A stretch of 7,856 nucleotides of DNA from Betaproteobacteria bacterium (GTDB lineage Bacteria; Pseudomonadota; Gammaproteobacteria; Burkholderiales; SG8-39), in contig VBCP01000036.1 of NCBI GenBank assembly GCA_005888925.1, positions 1-7,856 of the forward strand, given 5' to 3'. Shown piece after piece: positions 1 through 5,967 of this stretch. The stretch's first letter is position 1. Each line of letters begins with the position of its first letter. The position numbers were made by a program, and so were the translations under genes. Under the pieces are notes generated by a model. That model ran no database searches, had not been told where the DNA came from, and saw only the letters and a list, made by a program, of their open reading frames with translations.

Positions 1-2
1 GG

Positions 3-218
3 TTCGGCTCCTCGGCGGGCGTCGCGCTCTCGAACATGTACCCGCAGGCGAAGTCCGTCGGGCTGTGGCTCAAGCACGGCTGGCACGTGGCGCTCGCCTA
101 CGTCATCGGGTTCTTCGTGCTGTACGCGGTGCTCGGCTGGCATCCCAACGCACCGCACAAGGCGCGGCCGGCGGCGGCGATGCAAACACCACAGGCCTGC
201 GCTTATTCCGCATCGTGA
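3..218 (+). CDS. C-terminal end of an integral membrane ion transporter (probable sodium:proton antiporter), 5' truncated by window
   Basis: Reading frame 3 is open from the window edge to a TGA at 216-218 and gives the last 71 residues of a larger protein. The piece begins with a small-residue stretch (FGSSAGVALSNMYPQAKS), followed by a basic/aromatic turn (LKHGWH) and one strongly hydrophobic segment (ALAYVIGFFVLYAVLGW). It then ends in a polar Ala/Pro-rich tail that is likely cytoplasmic or disordered. The GSSAG-x-ALSN-x-P pattern before a final helix resembles the end of NhaD/ArsB/CitM-type ion transporters often annotated as sodium:proton antiporters; this is from memory and not tested. 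An ATG lies at 36 but is internal, because the frame and the conserved-looking sequence continue upstream of it. The gene is on the same strand as the TRAP operon but separated from it by 115 bp with its own promoter-like sequence, so co-transcription is uncertain. Confidence 0.6.
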   Translation, partial: FGSSAGVALSNMYPQAKSVGLWLKHGWHVALAYVIGFFVLYAVLGWHPNAPHKARPAAAMQTPQACAYSAS

Positions 219-225
219 GAACGCC

Positions 226-255
226 TTGCCGCTCGCGAAAAGCCGAGAGTAGAAT
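226..255 (+). promoter_or_regulatory. Putative sigma70-type promoter for the TRAP-amidase operon
   Basis: TTGCCG at 226-231 matches the -35 consensus at 4 of 6 bases and TAGAAT at 250-255 matches the -10 consensus at 5 of 6, with an 18 bp spacer. Transcription would begin near 262, leaving a leader of about 70 nt before dctP. This is the best promoter candidate in the 219-333 gap. The assignment is by consensus matching only. Confidence 0.45.
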
Positions 256-271
256 CGGTCGCCGTTTCGCG
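234..271. repeat. Imperfect inverted repeat overlapping the putative -10 region (possible operator)
   Basis: The outer arms CGCGAAA (234-240) and TTTCGCG (265-271) are perfect reverse complements. Inner arms CCGA (243-246) and TCGG (255-258) are also complementary, so the element is a broken dyad 38 bp long. It spans the spacer, the -10 hexamer and the expected transcription start. It could be an operator for an unlinked regulator or part of an end-of-gene hairpin for the upstream transporter. It has no T-tract after it, which argues against a classical terminator. Confidence 0.3.
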
Positions 272-333
272 CATTTCCCACGCAGGTCGAGGAGCCTGCT
301 CACAATCAAAAGCCAGAGAGAGGAGACATCTTC

Positions 334-1458
334 ATGAGCAATCCGCGTCGCAAATTCCTAACCGGTGCAGCTGCTGCGGCGACAGGCGCGGCAACGCTCG
401 GCTTCCCGGCCATCGTCAGGGCACAGGGCCCGATCTCGATGCGCTGGCAGAGCACATGGCCGTCGAAGGACATCTTCCACGAGTACGCGCTCGACTTCGC
501 CAAGAAGGTGAACGACATGACCGGCGGCGACCTCAAGATCGAGGTGCTGCCTGCGGGCGCGGTGGTTCCGGCCTTCGGCCTGCTCGACGCAGTCTCGAAA
601 GGCACGCTCGACGGCGGTCACGGCGTGCTGGTCTACCACTATGGCAAGCAAAACGCCCTGGCGCTCTGGGGATCGAGTCCCTGCTACGCCATGGATGCCC
701 AGCAGGTGCTCTCCTGGCACAAGTACGGCGGCGGCAAGGAGCTGCTGCAGAAGGTCTACGCCTCCATCGGTGCCAACGTGACGTCGTTCCCCTACGGTCC
801 GATGTGGACGCAGCCGCTCGGCTGGTTCAAGAAGCCGATCACCAAGCCCGACGACTTCAAGGGGCTCAAGTACCGCACGGTCGGCATCTCGATCGACCTC
901 TTCACCGGAATGGGCGCCGCGGTGAACGCGCTGCCCGGCGGCGAGATCGTGCCGGCGATCGACCGCGGGCTGCTCGATGCGGCCGAGTTCAACAACGCGA
1001 CCTCCGACCGCATCCTCGGCTTCCCCGACGTGTCCAAGGTTTACGAGCTGCAGAGCTACCACCAGAGCGGCGAGCAGTTCGAGATCACGTTCAACAAGAC
1101 CAAGTTCGACGCGCTGCCGGCGAAGATGCGGGCGATCATCGAGAACGGCGTGGAAGCGGCTTCGCAGGATCTGACCTGGAAGTCCATCAACCGCTACTCG
1201 CAGGACTACATCGAGCTGCAGACCAAGGACAAGGTGAAGGTCTACATTACGCCGGCCACGGTGCTGCAGAGGCAGCTCGAAGTTTTCGACAAGGTCGAGG
1301 CGAAATACTCGGCGGCGAACCCGCTGTTCAAGGAGGTCGTCGAGTCGCAGCGCAAATACGCCGAGCGCGTGGTGAAATGGTCTCTCGACACCGTCGTCAG
1401 CCCGCGCATGGCCTATAACTATTACTTCGGCAAGAAGCCGGCCGCGAAGAAGGGCTGA
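334..1458 (+). CDS. dctP: TRAP transporter periplasmic solute-binding protein (DctP/TakP/FcbT1-like), Tat-exported
   Basis: The 374-residue product is the extracytoplasmic receptor of a tripartite ATP-independent periplasmic (TRAP) transporter, which delivers an organic acid to the DctQM membrane pair. The N-terminus has a twin-arginine signal: PRRKFL at residues 4-9, an Ala/Gly-rich hydrophobic stretch, and a likely cleavage site after A30 (IVRA|QG). The mature protein starts with the family's typical SMRWQSTWP strand. The conserved ligand-binding arginine of DctP proteins is best matched by R181 in LKYRTVG. The hinge segment GGEIVPAIDRG leads into AAEFNN, with E218 and F219 where TakP-like proteins often have Glu-Trp. 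It groups best with the mannitol/chloroaromatic or 2-oxoacid class. The substrate cannot be read from sequence. A good ribosome site (AGGAG, 321-325) lies 8 bp before the ATG. Tat export suggests folding, possibly with metal, before translocation. Confidence 0.92.
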   Translation: MSNPRRKFLTGAAAAATGAATLGFPAIVRAQGPISMRWQSTWPSKDIFHEYALDFAKKVNDMTGGDLKIEVLPAGAVVPAFGLLDAVSKGTLDGGHGVLVYHYGKQNALALWGSSPCYAMDAQQVLSWHKYGGGKELLQKVYASIGANVTSFPYGPMWTQPLGWFKKPITKPDDFKGLKYRTVGISIDLFTGMGAAVNALPGGEIVPAIDRGLLDAAEFNNATSDRILGFPDVSKVYELQSYHQSGEQFEITFNKTKFDALPAKMRAIIENGVEAASQDLTWKSINRYSQDYIELQTKDKVKVYITPATVLQRQLEVFDKVEAKYSAANPLFKEVVESQRKYAERVVKWSLDTVVSPRMAYNYYFGKKPAAKKG

Positions 1459-1478
1459 CGCTCACGTGCTCTGACGAG

Positions 1479-1511
1479 ACACCATCCGGCTGGCCGGATG
1501 GTGTTTTTTTT
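1479..1511 (+). terminator. Strong intrinsic terminator between dctP and dctQ
   Basis: ACACCATCCGGC (1479-1490) and GCCGGATGGTGT (1493-1504) are perfect reverse complements. They form a stem of about 11 bp with a 4-nt loop, followed directly by eight T residues (1504-1511). It begins 20 bp after the dctP stop and ends 11 bp before the dctQ ATG. Partial termination here would leave dctP mRNA in excess over the permease and amidase message, as is common for transporters whose binding protein is needed in excess. I see no convincing promoter between the hairpin and dctQ, so downstream expression probably depends on read-through. Confidence 0.9.
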
Positions 1512-1522
1512 GATCGGTAGCC

Positions 1523-2146
1523 ATGCAAAGACTGCTGCTGTTCGTTGACAAGCTCAGCACCTGGGTCGGGCAGGCGTTTTCCTGGACCATCGTGCTGCTG
1601 ACCCTTCACGTCACCTGGGAAGTGTTCTCGCGCTACGTGCTCGATCACCCGCGCGCTTGGGCCTTCGACGTCATGATCATGATGTACGGGACGCTGTTCA
1701 TGATGGCCGGGGCCTACACGCTAGCGAAAAACGGCCACGTGCGCGGCGACGTGATCTACGGCTTCTTCACGCCGCGCGCGCAGGCGGCGCTCGACCTGAC
1801 GCTGTACATCGTGTTCTTCATTCCAGGCGTGATGGCGCTGGTGTGGGCGGGCTACACCTACGCCGGCGAGTCCTGGGCGATCAACGAGCACTCGAACATC
1901 ACCTCGGAGGGGCCGCCGGTCTACCCGTTCAAGACGGTCATTCCGCTCGCCGGGGCGTTCATCCTGGTGCAGGGCATCGTGGAAATCATCCGCTGCGTCA
2001 TCTGCCTGAAGCAGGGCGCCTGGCCTTCGCGCGAAGAGGACGTCCAGGAAGTCGACGTCGACAAGCTGAAGCAAGAGCTCCACGTGAAGGACGAGGACAT
2101 CGAGAAGCTCGATCAGTACGTGGTCGGGAAGGAGCAGCCCAAGTGA
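1523..2146 (+). CDS. dctQ: TRAP transporter small permease subunit (DctQ), with an extended charged C-terminal tail
   Basis: The 207-residue product is the small membrane subunit that pairs with DctM and helps dock the binding protein. It has four hydrophobic segments, roughly at residues 16-32, 47-66, 90-112 and 136-160. Family signatures are visible: EVFSRYVL (33-40) followed by P43 and W46, and HVRGDVIY (72-79) after the second helix. A proline-rich external loop (EGPPVYPFKTVIP) precedes the last helix. Unusually, about 45 residues follow that helix (163-207) as a highly charged tail rich in Glu, Asp and Lys that could form a short coiled coil in the cytoplasm. The ATG at 1523 has no good Shine-Dalgarno sequence, and the T-tract of the preceding terminator is 11 bp away. 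Translation initiation may therefore be weak. Its stop codon overlaps the dctM start. Confidence 0.9.
   Translation: MQRLLLFVDKLSTWVGQAFSWTIVLLTLHVTWEVFSRYVLDHPRAWAFDVMIMMYGTLFMMAGAYTLAKNGHVRGDVIYGFFTPRAQAALDLTLYIVFFIPGVMALVWAGYTYAGESWAINEHSNITSEGPPVYPFKTVIPLAGAFILVQGIVEIIRCVICLKQGAWPSREEDVQEVDVDKLKQELHVKDEDIEKLDQYVVGKEQPK
2126..2134 (+). promoter_or_regulatory. Ribosome binding site that fixes the dctM start
   Basis: GGGAAGGAG inside the end of dctQ lies 8 bp before GTG at 2143-2145. It supports the GTG as the dctM start although the frame stays open far upstream. The overlap GTGA (2143-2146) is a typical translational-coupling arrangement. Confidence 0.75.
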
Positions 2147-4122
2147 GGCTGCGGCTGCGCAAGGAGCTCTGGTTCGGCTTCTCGCTGATGGCGCTGATCA
2201 TCATCCCCGTGGTCGTGTTCACGCCCTGGACCCACCTCAGCAACGGCCACCTGGGCCTCATGATGCTCGCGCTGATCTGCGTGGGCATCATGCTCGGATT
2301 TCCCACGGCATTTACGCTCATGGGGATGGGCGTGTTCTACGCTTGGCTTGCGTACCGCAGCGTCGATCCGACGACCGCGGTCCAGCGCGTGCTCGATCTT
2401 TTCGTGCAGCGCACCTACGGCGTCATGTCGAACGACGTGCTGATCGCGATCCCGCTGTTTCTCTTCATGGGCTATCTCGTCGAGCGGGCGCAGTTGATCG
2501 ACAAGTTGTTCAAGAGTCTGCACCTCGCCACTGCCCGAGTGCCTGGGGCGCTCGCGGTCGCAACCATCATCACGTGCGCGATCTTCGCCACGGCGACCGG
2601 GATTGTCGGCGCAGTGGTGACGCTGATGGGCCTGCTCGCTTTTCCGGCGATGCTCAAGGCCGGATACAACGTCAAAGTCGCGGCGGGCGCGGTGACCGCG
2701 GGAGGCTGCCTCGGCATCCTGATCCCGCCCTCGGTGCTGCTGATCGTGTATGGCGCCGTAGCAGGGGTATCGGTGGTGCAGCTCTATGCCGGAGCGTTCT
2801 TCCCCGGCTTCATGCTCGCGGGCCTCTACGTGGGTTACGTGATCCTGCTCGCGTGGTGGAAGCCGAACCTCATGCCGCCGCTTGCCGAGAGCGAGCAGCG
2901 CGTCGAGCTTCCTTCCTTCGCGCAGACGCTGGCGCAGCATGGCAGCAATGCATTGGTCGGGCTCTGGCGCGCGGCGACCGGCCGCCATGCCGGGGTCGCG
3001 AAACGCACCGTGCTCGCGCAGTTGTTCGTCACGCTGGTGCCGGCACTGTTCATTGCAGCAATGCTGAGTGTCACCTATAGGCTGGCGACTGCGCCGGAAA
3101 TCGCGGCGAGCACGGCCGGCCTGGTCGAGGCCGCCGGTCTCGCCTCAGCTCCCGACGCAGAGAGCGAGCAGCCGGGCCTCGTCGGCGCGGAGGAGCAGGA
3201 AGCGCAGACCAACGAATCTCCGGCCGAGACCGAGAAGAAATCGGATGAAGTCAAACCGAGCACCGCAGCGCCCACCGCTGTCGAGCACGAACGCCTGCCG
3301 GTGCCCCTGTGGTTGTGGATCGTGTTCGGCGTTGGCGTCGGCGCCATCTTGCTGATCTACTGGCTGTGGAACTGGGAGCGGCTCGAGGTGTTCAAGCTGC
3401 TGCTCGCTTCGTTCTTTCCGCTGGCGCTGCTGATCCTTGCGGTGCTCGGCTCGATCGTGTTCGGGCTCGCCACGCCCTCCGAGGCGGCGGCGGTCGGCGG
3501 GTTCGGCGGATTCATCCTGGCCGCCATCTACCGCTTCATCGCCTATTGGCGCGAGGCGCCCGAGGGCGGCTCCAAGGCCCGCACCACGACCTGGAAGACC
3601 GTGAAACAGCTCGGCGTCATCATCAAGGAGTCATCCTTCCTCACCGCCAAGACGAGCGCGATGGTGTGCTGGCTGTTCGTCGGCTCGGGCATTTTCTCGG
3701 CGGCGTTCGCGCTGCTCGGCGGGCAGGAAGTGGTCGAGAAATGGGTGCTGTCGCTCGACATGACCCCGGTGCAGTTCATGATGCTGGCGCAGTTCATCAT
3801 CTTCATCCTCGGCTGGCCGCTCGAATGGACCGAGATCATCATCATCTTCATGCCGATCTTCCTGCCGCTGCTGCCGCACTTCCATATCGATCCGCTGTTC
3901 TTCGGGCTGCTGGTCGCGTTGAACCTGCAGACCGCGTTCCTTTCGCCCCCGGTCGCGATGGCGGCGTTCTATCTGAAAGGCGTGTCGCCGCCGCACGTGA
4001 CCCTGAATGCGATTTTCGCGGGCATGATGCCGTTCATGGGGATTCAGGTCATCGCCCTGGTCATCCTGTACGTGTTTCCGCAGATCGGCCTGTGGCTGCC
4101 GAGCGTGGTCTACGGCCGCTAG
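2143..4122 (+). CDS. dctM: TRAP transporter large permease subunit (DctM) with a large internal insertion
   Basis: The 659-residue product is the main transport subunit, an inner-membrane ion-coupled importer of the IT superfamily. Typical DctM proteins have about 430 residues. The first repeat is recognisable to about residue 246, including the conserved hairpin TAGGCLGILIPPS ending at S197. The second resumes near residue 413 with GLATPSEAAA (from G441) and LNLQTAFLSPP (593-603), the matching re-entrant hairpin. Between them lie about 165 extra residues: a linker, a hydrophobic helix (about 289-316), an acidic Glu/Ala/Pro-rich loop (about 320-385), and a Trp-rich helix (about 387-411). Both hairpin motifs are intact and the frame is continuous, so the insertion looks genuine rather than a frameshift. 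The GTG start overlaps the dctQ stop by 4 bp. Some mannitol/chloroaromatic-type large subunits are known to be longer than classical DctM, so this may be a subfamily trait. Confidence 0.92.
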   Translation: MRLRLRKELWFGFSLMALIIIPVVVFTPWTHLSNGHLGLMMLALICVGIMLGFPTAFTLMGMGVFYAWLAYRSVDPTTAVQRVLDLFVQRTYGVMSNDVLIAIPLFLFMGYLVERAQLIDKLFKSLHLATARVPGALAVATIITCAIFATATGIVGAVVTLMGLLAFPAMLKAGYNVKVAAGAVTAGGCLGILIPPSVLLIVYGAVAGVSVVQLYAGAFFPGFMLAGLYVGYVILLAWWKPNLMPPLAESEQRVELPSFAQTLAQHGSNALVGLWRAATGRHAGVAKRTVLAQLFVTLVPALFIAAMLSVTYRLATAPEIAASTAGLVEAAGLASAPDAESEQPGLVGAEEQEAQTNESPAETEKKSDEVKPSTAAPTAVEHERLPVPLWLWIVFGVGVGAILLIYWLWNWERLEVFKLLLASFFPLALLILAVLGSIVFGLATPSEAAAVGGFGGFILAAIYRFIAYWREAPEGGSKARTTTWKTVKQLGVIIKESSFLTAKTSAMVCWLFVGSGIFSAAFALLGGQEVVEKWVLSLDMTPVQFMMLAQFIIFILGWPLEWTEIIIIFMPIFLPLLPHFHIDPLFFGLLVALNLQTAFLSPPVAMAAFYLKGVSPPHVTLNAIFAGMMPFMGIQVIALVILYVFPQIGLWLPSVVYGR

Positions 4123-4125
4123 GCA

Positions 4126-5460
4126 ATGAGCGAATCGCCGGCGCAACTTTCGGCGCTCGAAGCGGCGCGCCGCATCGCGGACGGCCGGCTCACCTCGGAA
4201 GAACTCGTACAAGCCTGCCTGCAGCGCATCCGGCAGGTCGAGCCGGCGGTGCAGGCCTGGCAGTTCCTCGATGAGGAGCATGCGCTCGGCCAGGCGCGCG
4301 CGGCCGACGAGCGCCGGCGAAGCGGCGAGCCGGTCGGTGCCCTGAACGGCATTCCTGTAGGCATCAAGGACATCATCGATACCGCGGACATGCCGACGGA
4401 GAACGGCACGGTGCTGCATAAAGGGCGCACGCCGCGCAAGGACGCGGCCGTCGTGGCGAGCCTGCGCGCCGCGGGCGCCGTCATTCTCGGCAAGACGGTC
4501 ACGACGGAGTGCGCGTATTTCACGCCGGGCAAGACCCGCAATCCGCACAACCCCGAGCACACACCCGGCGGTTCCTCGAGCGGCTCGGCGGCTGCAGTCG
4601 CCGCACAGATGGTGCCGCTCGCGCTCGGCAGCCAGACCGCGGGCTCGGTGATCCGCCCCGGTGCTTTCTGCGGCGACTACGCCTTCAAGCCCACGCATGG
4701 CCTGATCCCGCGCACCGGCGTGCTGCAGCTTTCGCGCACGCTGGATCACATCGGTCTCTTTGCCCGCAGCATCGATGACCTCGCGCTGCTCGCCGAAGAG
4801 CTGACCGGCTACGACGATGGCGATCCTGATACGCGGCCCCTGGCGCGCATCCCGTTCAGCAGCCTGTCGAACGAAGAGCCGCCGATCCCGCCGACCATCG
4901 CGTTCATCAAGACGCCGCACTGGGAGCGCGTCGACGCCGATGCGAAAGAGGCCTACGGCGAGCTGCTCGAGGCGCTGGGCGATCGGATCGAGGAGGTGGA
5001 GCTCTTTCCGTCGGCGAGCGAGGCCTGGGACTGGCAGCGGACCATCATGGAGGCGGAGATGGCCGCCAACCTCGAGCCGCTCTGGCTCGCCGGCCGCGAG
5101 CGGCTCTCCGAGCGGCTGCGCTCGCTCATGGAGCGCGGCCGCGAGACGCGCGCCATCGATTACCAGCGGGTGCTGCGCAGGGTGCCGGCAGTCGTCGAGA
5201 GCTTCGATGAGCTCTTCATGGAGCGCTACGACGCGATCCTCACGCCGCCCGCGCTCGGCACGGCGCCCAAGGGCCTCGGCGCGACCGGCGATCCGGTGTT
5301 CTGCGTGCTGTGGACGCTGCTCGGGATGCCGGCGGTCACGCTGCCGCTGATGCAGGGCGCGAACGGGCTGCCGCTGGGCGTGCAGCTCGTCGGCCGGCGC
5401 AATTTCGATGCGCGGCTGTTGCGGACCGCGCGCTGGCTGGAAAGGAAAGTGGCGGCCTAG
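4126..5460 (+). CDS. Amidase-signature family hydrolase
   Basis: The 444-residue product is a cytoplasmic amidase-signature enzyme of normal length with no signal peptide. The Ser-cisSer-Lys triad is complete: K81 in GIPVGIKD, the cis-serine S150 in TPGGSSSGSA, and the nucleophile S174 in GSQTAGSVIRP. The 24-residue spacing from cis-Ser to Ser equals that of fatty acid amide hydrolase. The family hydrolyses C-N bonds of amides to acid and ammonia or amine. GatA is unlikely because no gatB or gatC is adjacent and the variable C-terminal half is unlike GatA. The ATG lies 3 bp after the dctM stop with no strong ribosome site, so it is probably translationally coupled to dctM. This linkage suggests it acts on the imported compound or a derivative. 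The exact substrate cannot be inferred; carbamate, urea-derivative or aryl-amide hydrolysis are all possible. Confidence 0.88.
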   Translation: MSESPAQLSALEAARRIADGRLTSEELVQACLQRIRQVEPAVQAWQFLDEEHALGQARAADERRRSGEPVGALNGIPVGIKDIIDTADMPTENGTVLHKGRTPRKDAAVVASLRAAGAVILGKTVTTECAYFTPGKTRNPHNPEHTPGGSSSGSAAAVAAQMVPLALGSQTAGSVIRPGAFCGDYAFKPTHGLIPRTGVLQLSRTLDHIGLFARSIDDLALLAEELTGYDDGDPDTRPLARIPFSSLSNEEPPIPPTIAFIKTPHWERVDADAKEAYGELLEALGDRIEEVELFPSASEAWDWQRTIMEAEMAANLEPLWLAGRERLSERLRSLMERGRETRAIDYQRVLRRVPAVVESFDELFMERYDAILTPPALGTAPKGLGATGDPVFCVLWTLLGMPAVTLPLMQGANGLPLGVQLVGRRNFDARLLRTARWLERKVAA

Positions 5461-5918
5461 GCGGCCGCGGCGATGGTGCGCAGCGACTCGAGCTCGGCGC
5501 GCAGCCGCTCGAGCTCGCTGCGATCGGAGAAGGCGAGCACCCAGTGGGTGATCTGGCCCTCGGCGCTGCGCACCGGGCCCAGCGTCAGCTCGACGTGGCG
5601 AGCCGCGCCGTCCTTGGCCCAGGCCTTGACCGTGCGCCGCGCGCCCGATTCGGCGAGCATGCGATGCACCAGCGCCTCGTCGCCGCGAAAGACGGCCGCG
5701 CCGAGCCCGCGGCCGACGGTCTCGTCGGCGCGGCAGCCGAAAAGGACCTCGAAGGCAGGATTGACGTAGGTCACCGGGCGCGCAGGCGCCGCTGCATCGA
5801 GGATCGCGATGGGGAAGCCGCAGGCACCGAGCGCGGCGCGCGCCATCGCGCTGTCGGCGAGCAGCCGGTAGAGGGCAGGGGCGGCTTCGCGCCGGCCGGA
5901 ATCGAAGCTCATCGCCAT
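5457..5918 (-). CDS. Small single-domain PAS protein (LOV-like fold, no photoactive cysteine)
   Basis: From the ATG at 5918 the product has 153 residues and is soluble. A PAS domain covers about residues 30-132: ACGFPIAILDA, then YVNPAFEVLFGC (51-62), ETVGRGLGAAVFRGD, the strand RHVELTLGPVRSAEG and finally ITHWVLAFSD. A short Leu/Glu/Arg helix (ERLRAELESLR, 137-147) follows and ends in alanines, suggesting dimerisation through a coiled coil. The layout resembles short LOV proteins, but the position of the flavin-binding Cys (GRNCRF in LOV) is L72 here, so blue-light adduct chemistry is not expected. There is no kinase, GGDEF or DNA-binding domain. ATG codons at 5918 and 5912 and a TTG at 5948 are all possible starts with no clear ribosome site; the domain is unaffected. 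It lies 49 bp after the HD gene on the same strand and is probably co-transcribed with it. Confidence 0.75.
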   Translation of the reverse strand: MAMSFDSGRREAAPALYRLLADSAMARAALGACGFPIAILDAAAPARPVTYVNPAFEVLFGCRADETVGRGLGAAVFRGDEALVHRMLAESGARRTVKAWAKDGAARHVELTLGPVRSAEGQITHWVLAFSDRSELERLRAELESLRTIAAAA

Positions 5919-5967
5919 GCTTTTGCCATGGTTTCCCGCGGCCAACAAGTGTCCACTGCCGGCGACA

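Noticed and set aside
456..1418. A 320-codon plus-strand frame inside dctP, and other out-of-frame runs within the TRAP genes, amidase and HD/PAS genes (for example 5310-6197 plus strand)
   Set aside because: These are composition shadows with no ribosome site or domain pattern, and they overlap well-supported genes.
1657..2142. N-terminal extension of dctM to an ATG at 1657
   Set aside because: The extension lies entirely in a shifted frame inside dctQ and is Arg/Gly/Ala-rich low-complexity. The GTG at 2143 has a good ribosome site and the normal DctM N-terminus.
3631..4920. A 429-codon open frame on the minus strand across the dctM/amidase junction
   Set aside because: It is antisense to two clearly conserved proteins, and its translation is rich in Arg, Asp, Glu and His with no domain or hydrophobic-core pattern. 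Long antisense frames are expected in high-GC coding DNA.
4126..5460. Calling the amidase GatA, the glutamyl-tRNA amidotransferase subunit
   Set aside because: No gatB or gatC is adjacent, it is embedded in a transporter operon, and only the general amidase signature is shared.
5457..5918. Calling the PAS protein a blue-light LOV photoreceptor
   Set aside because: The essential cysteine position is Leu, so the photochemistry is not supported.
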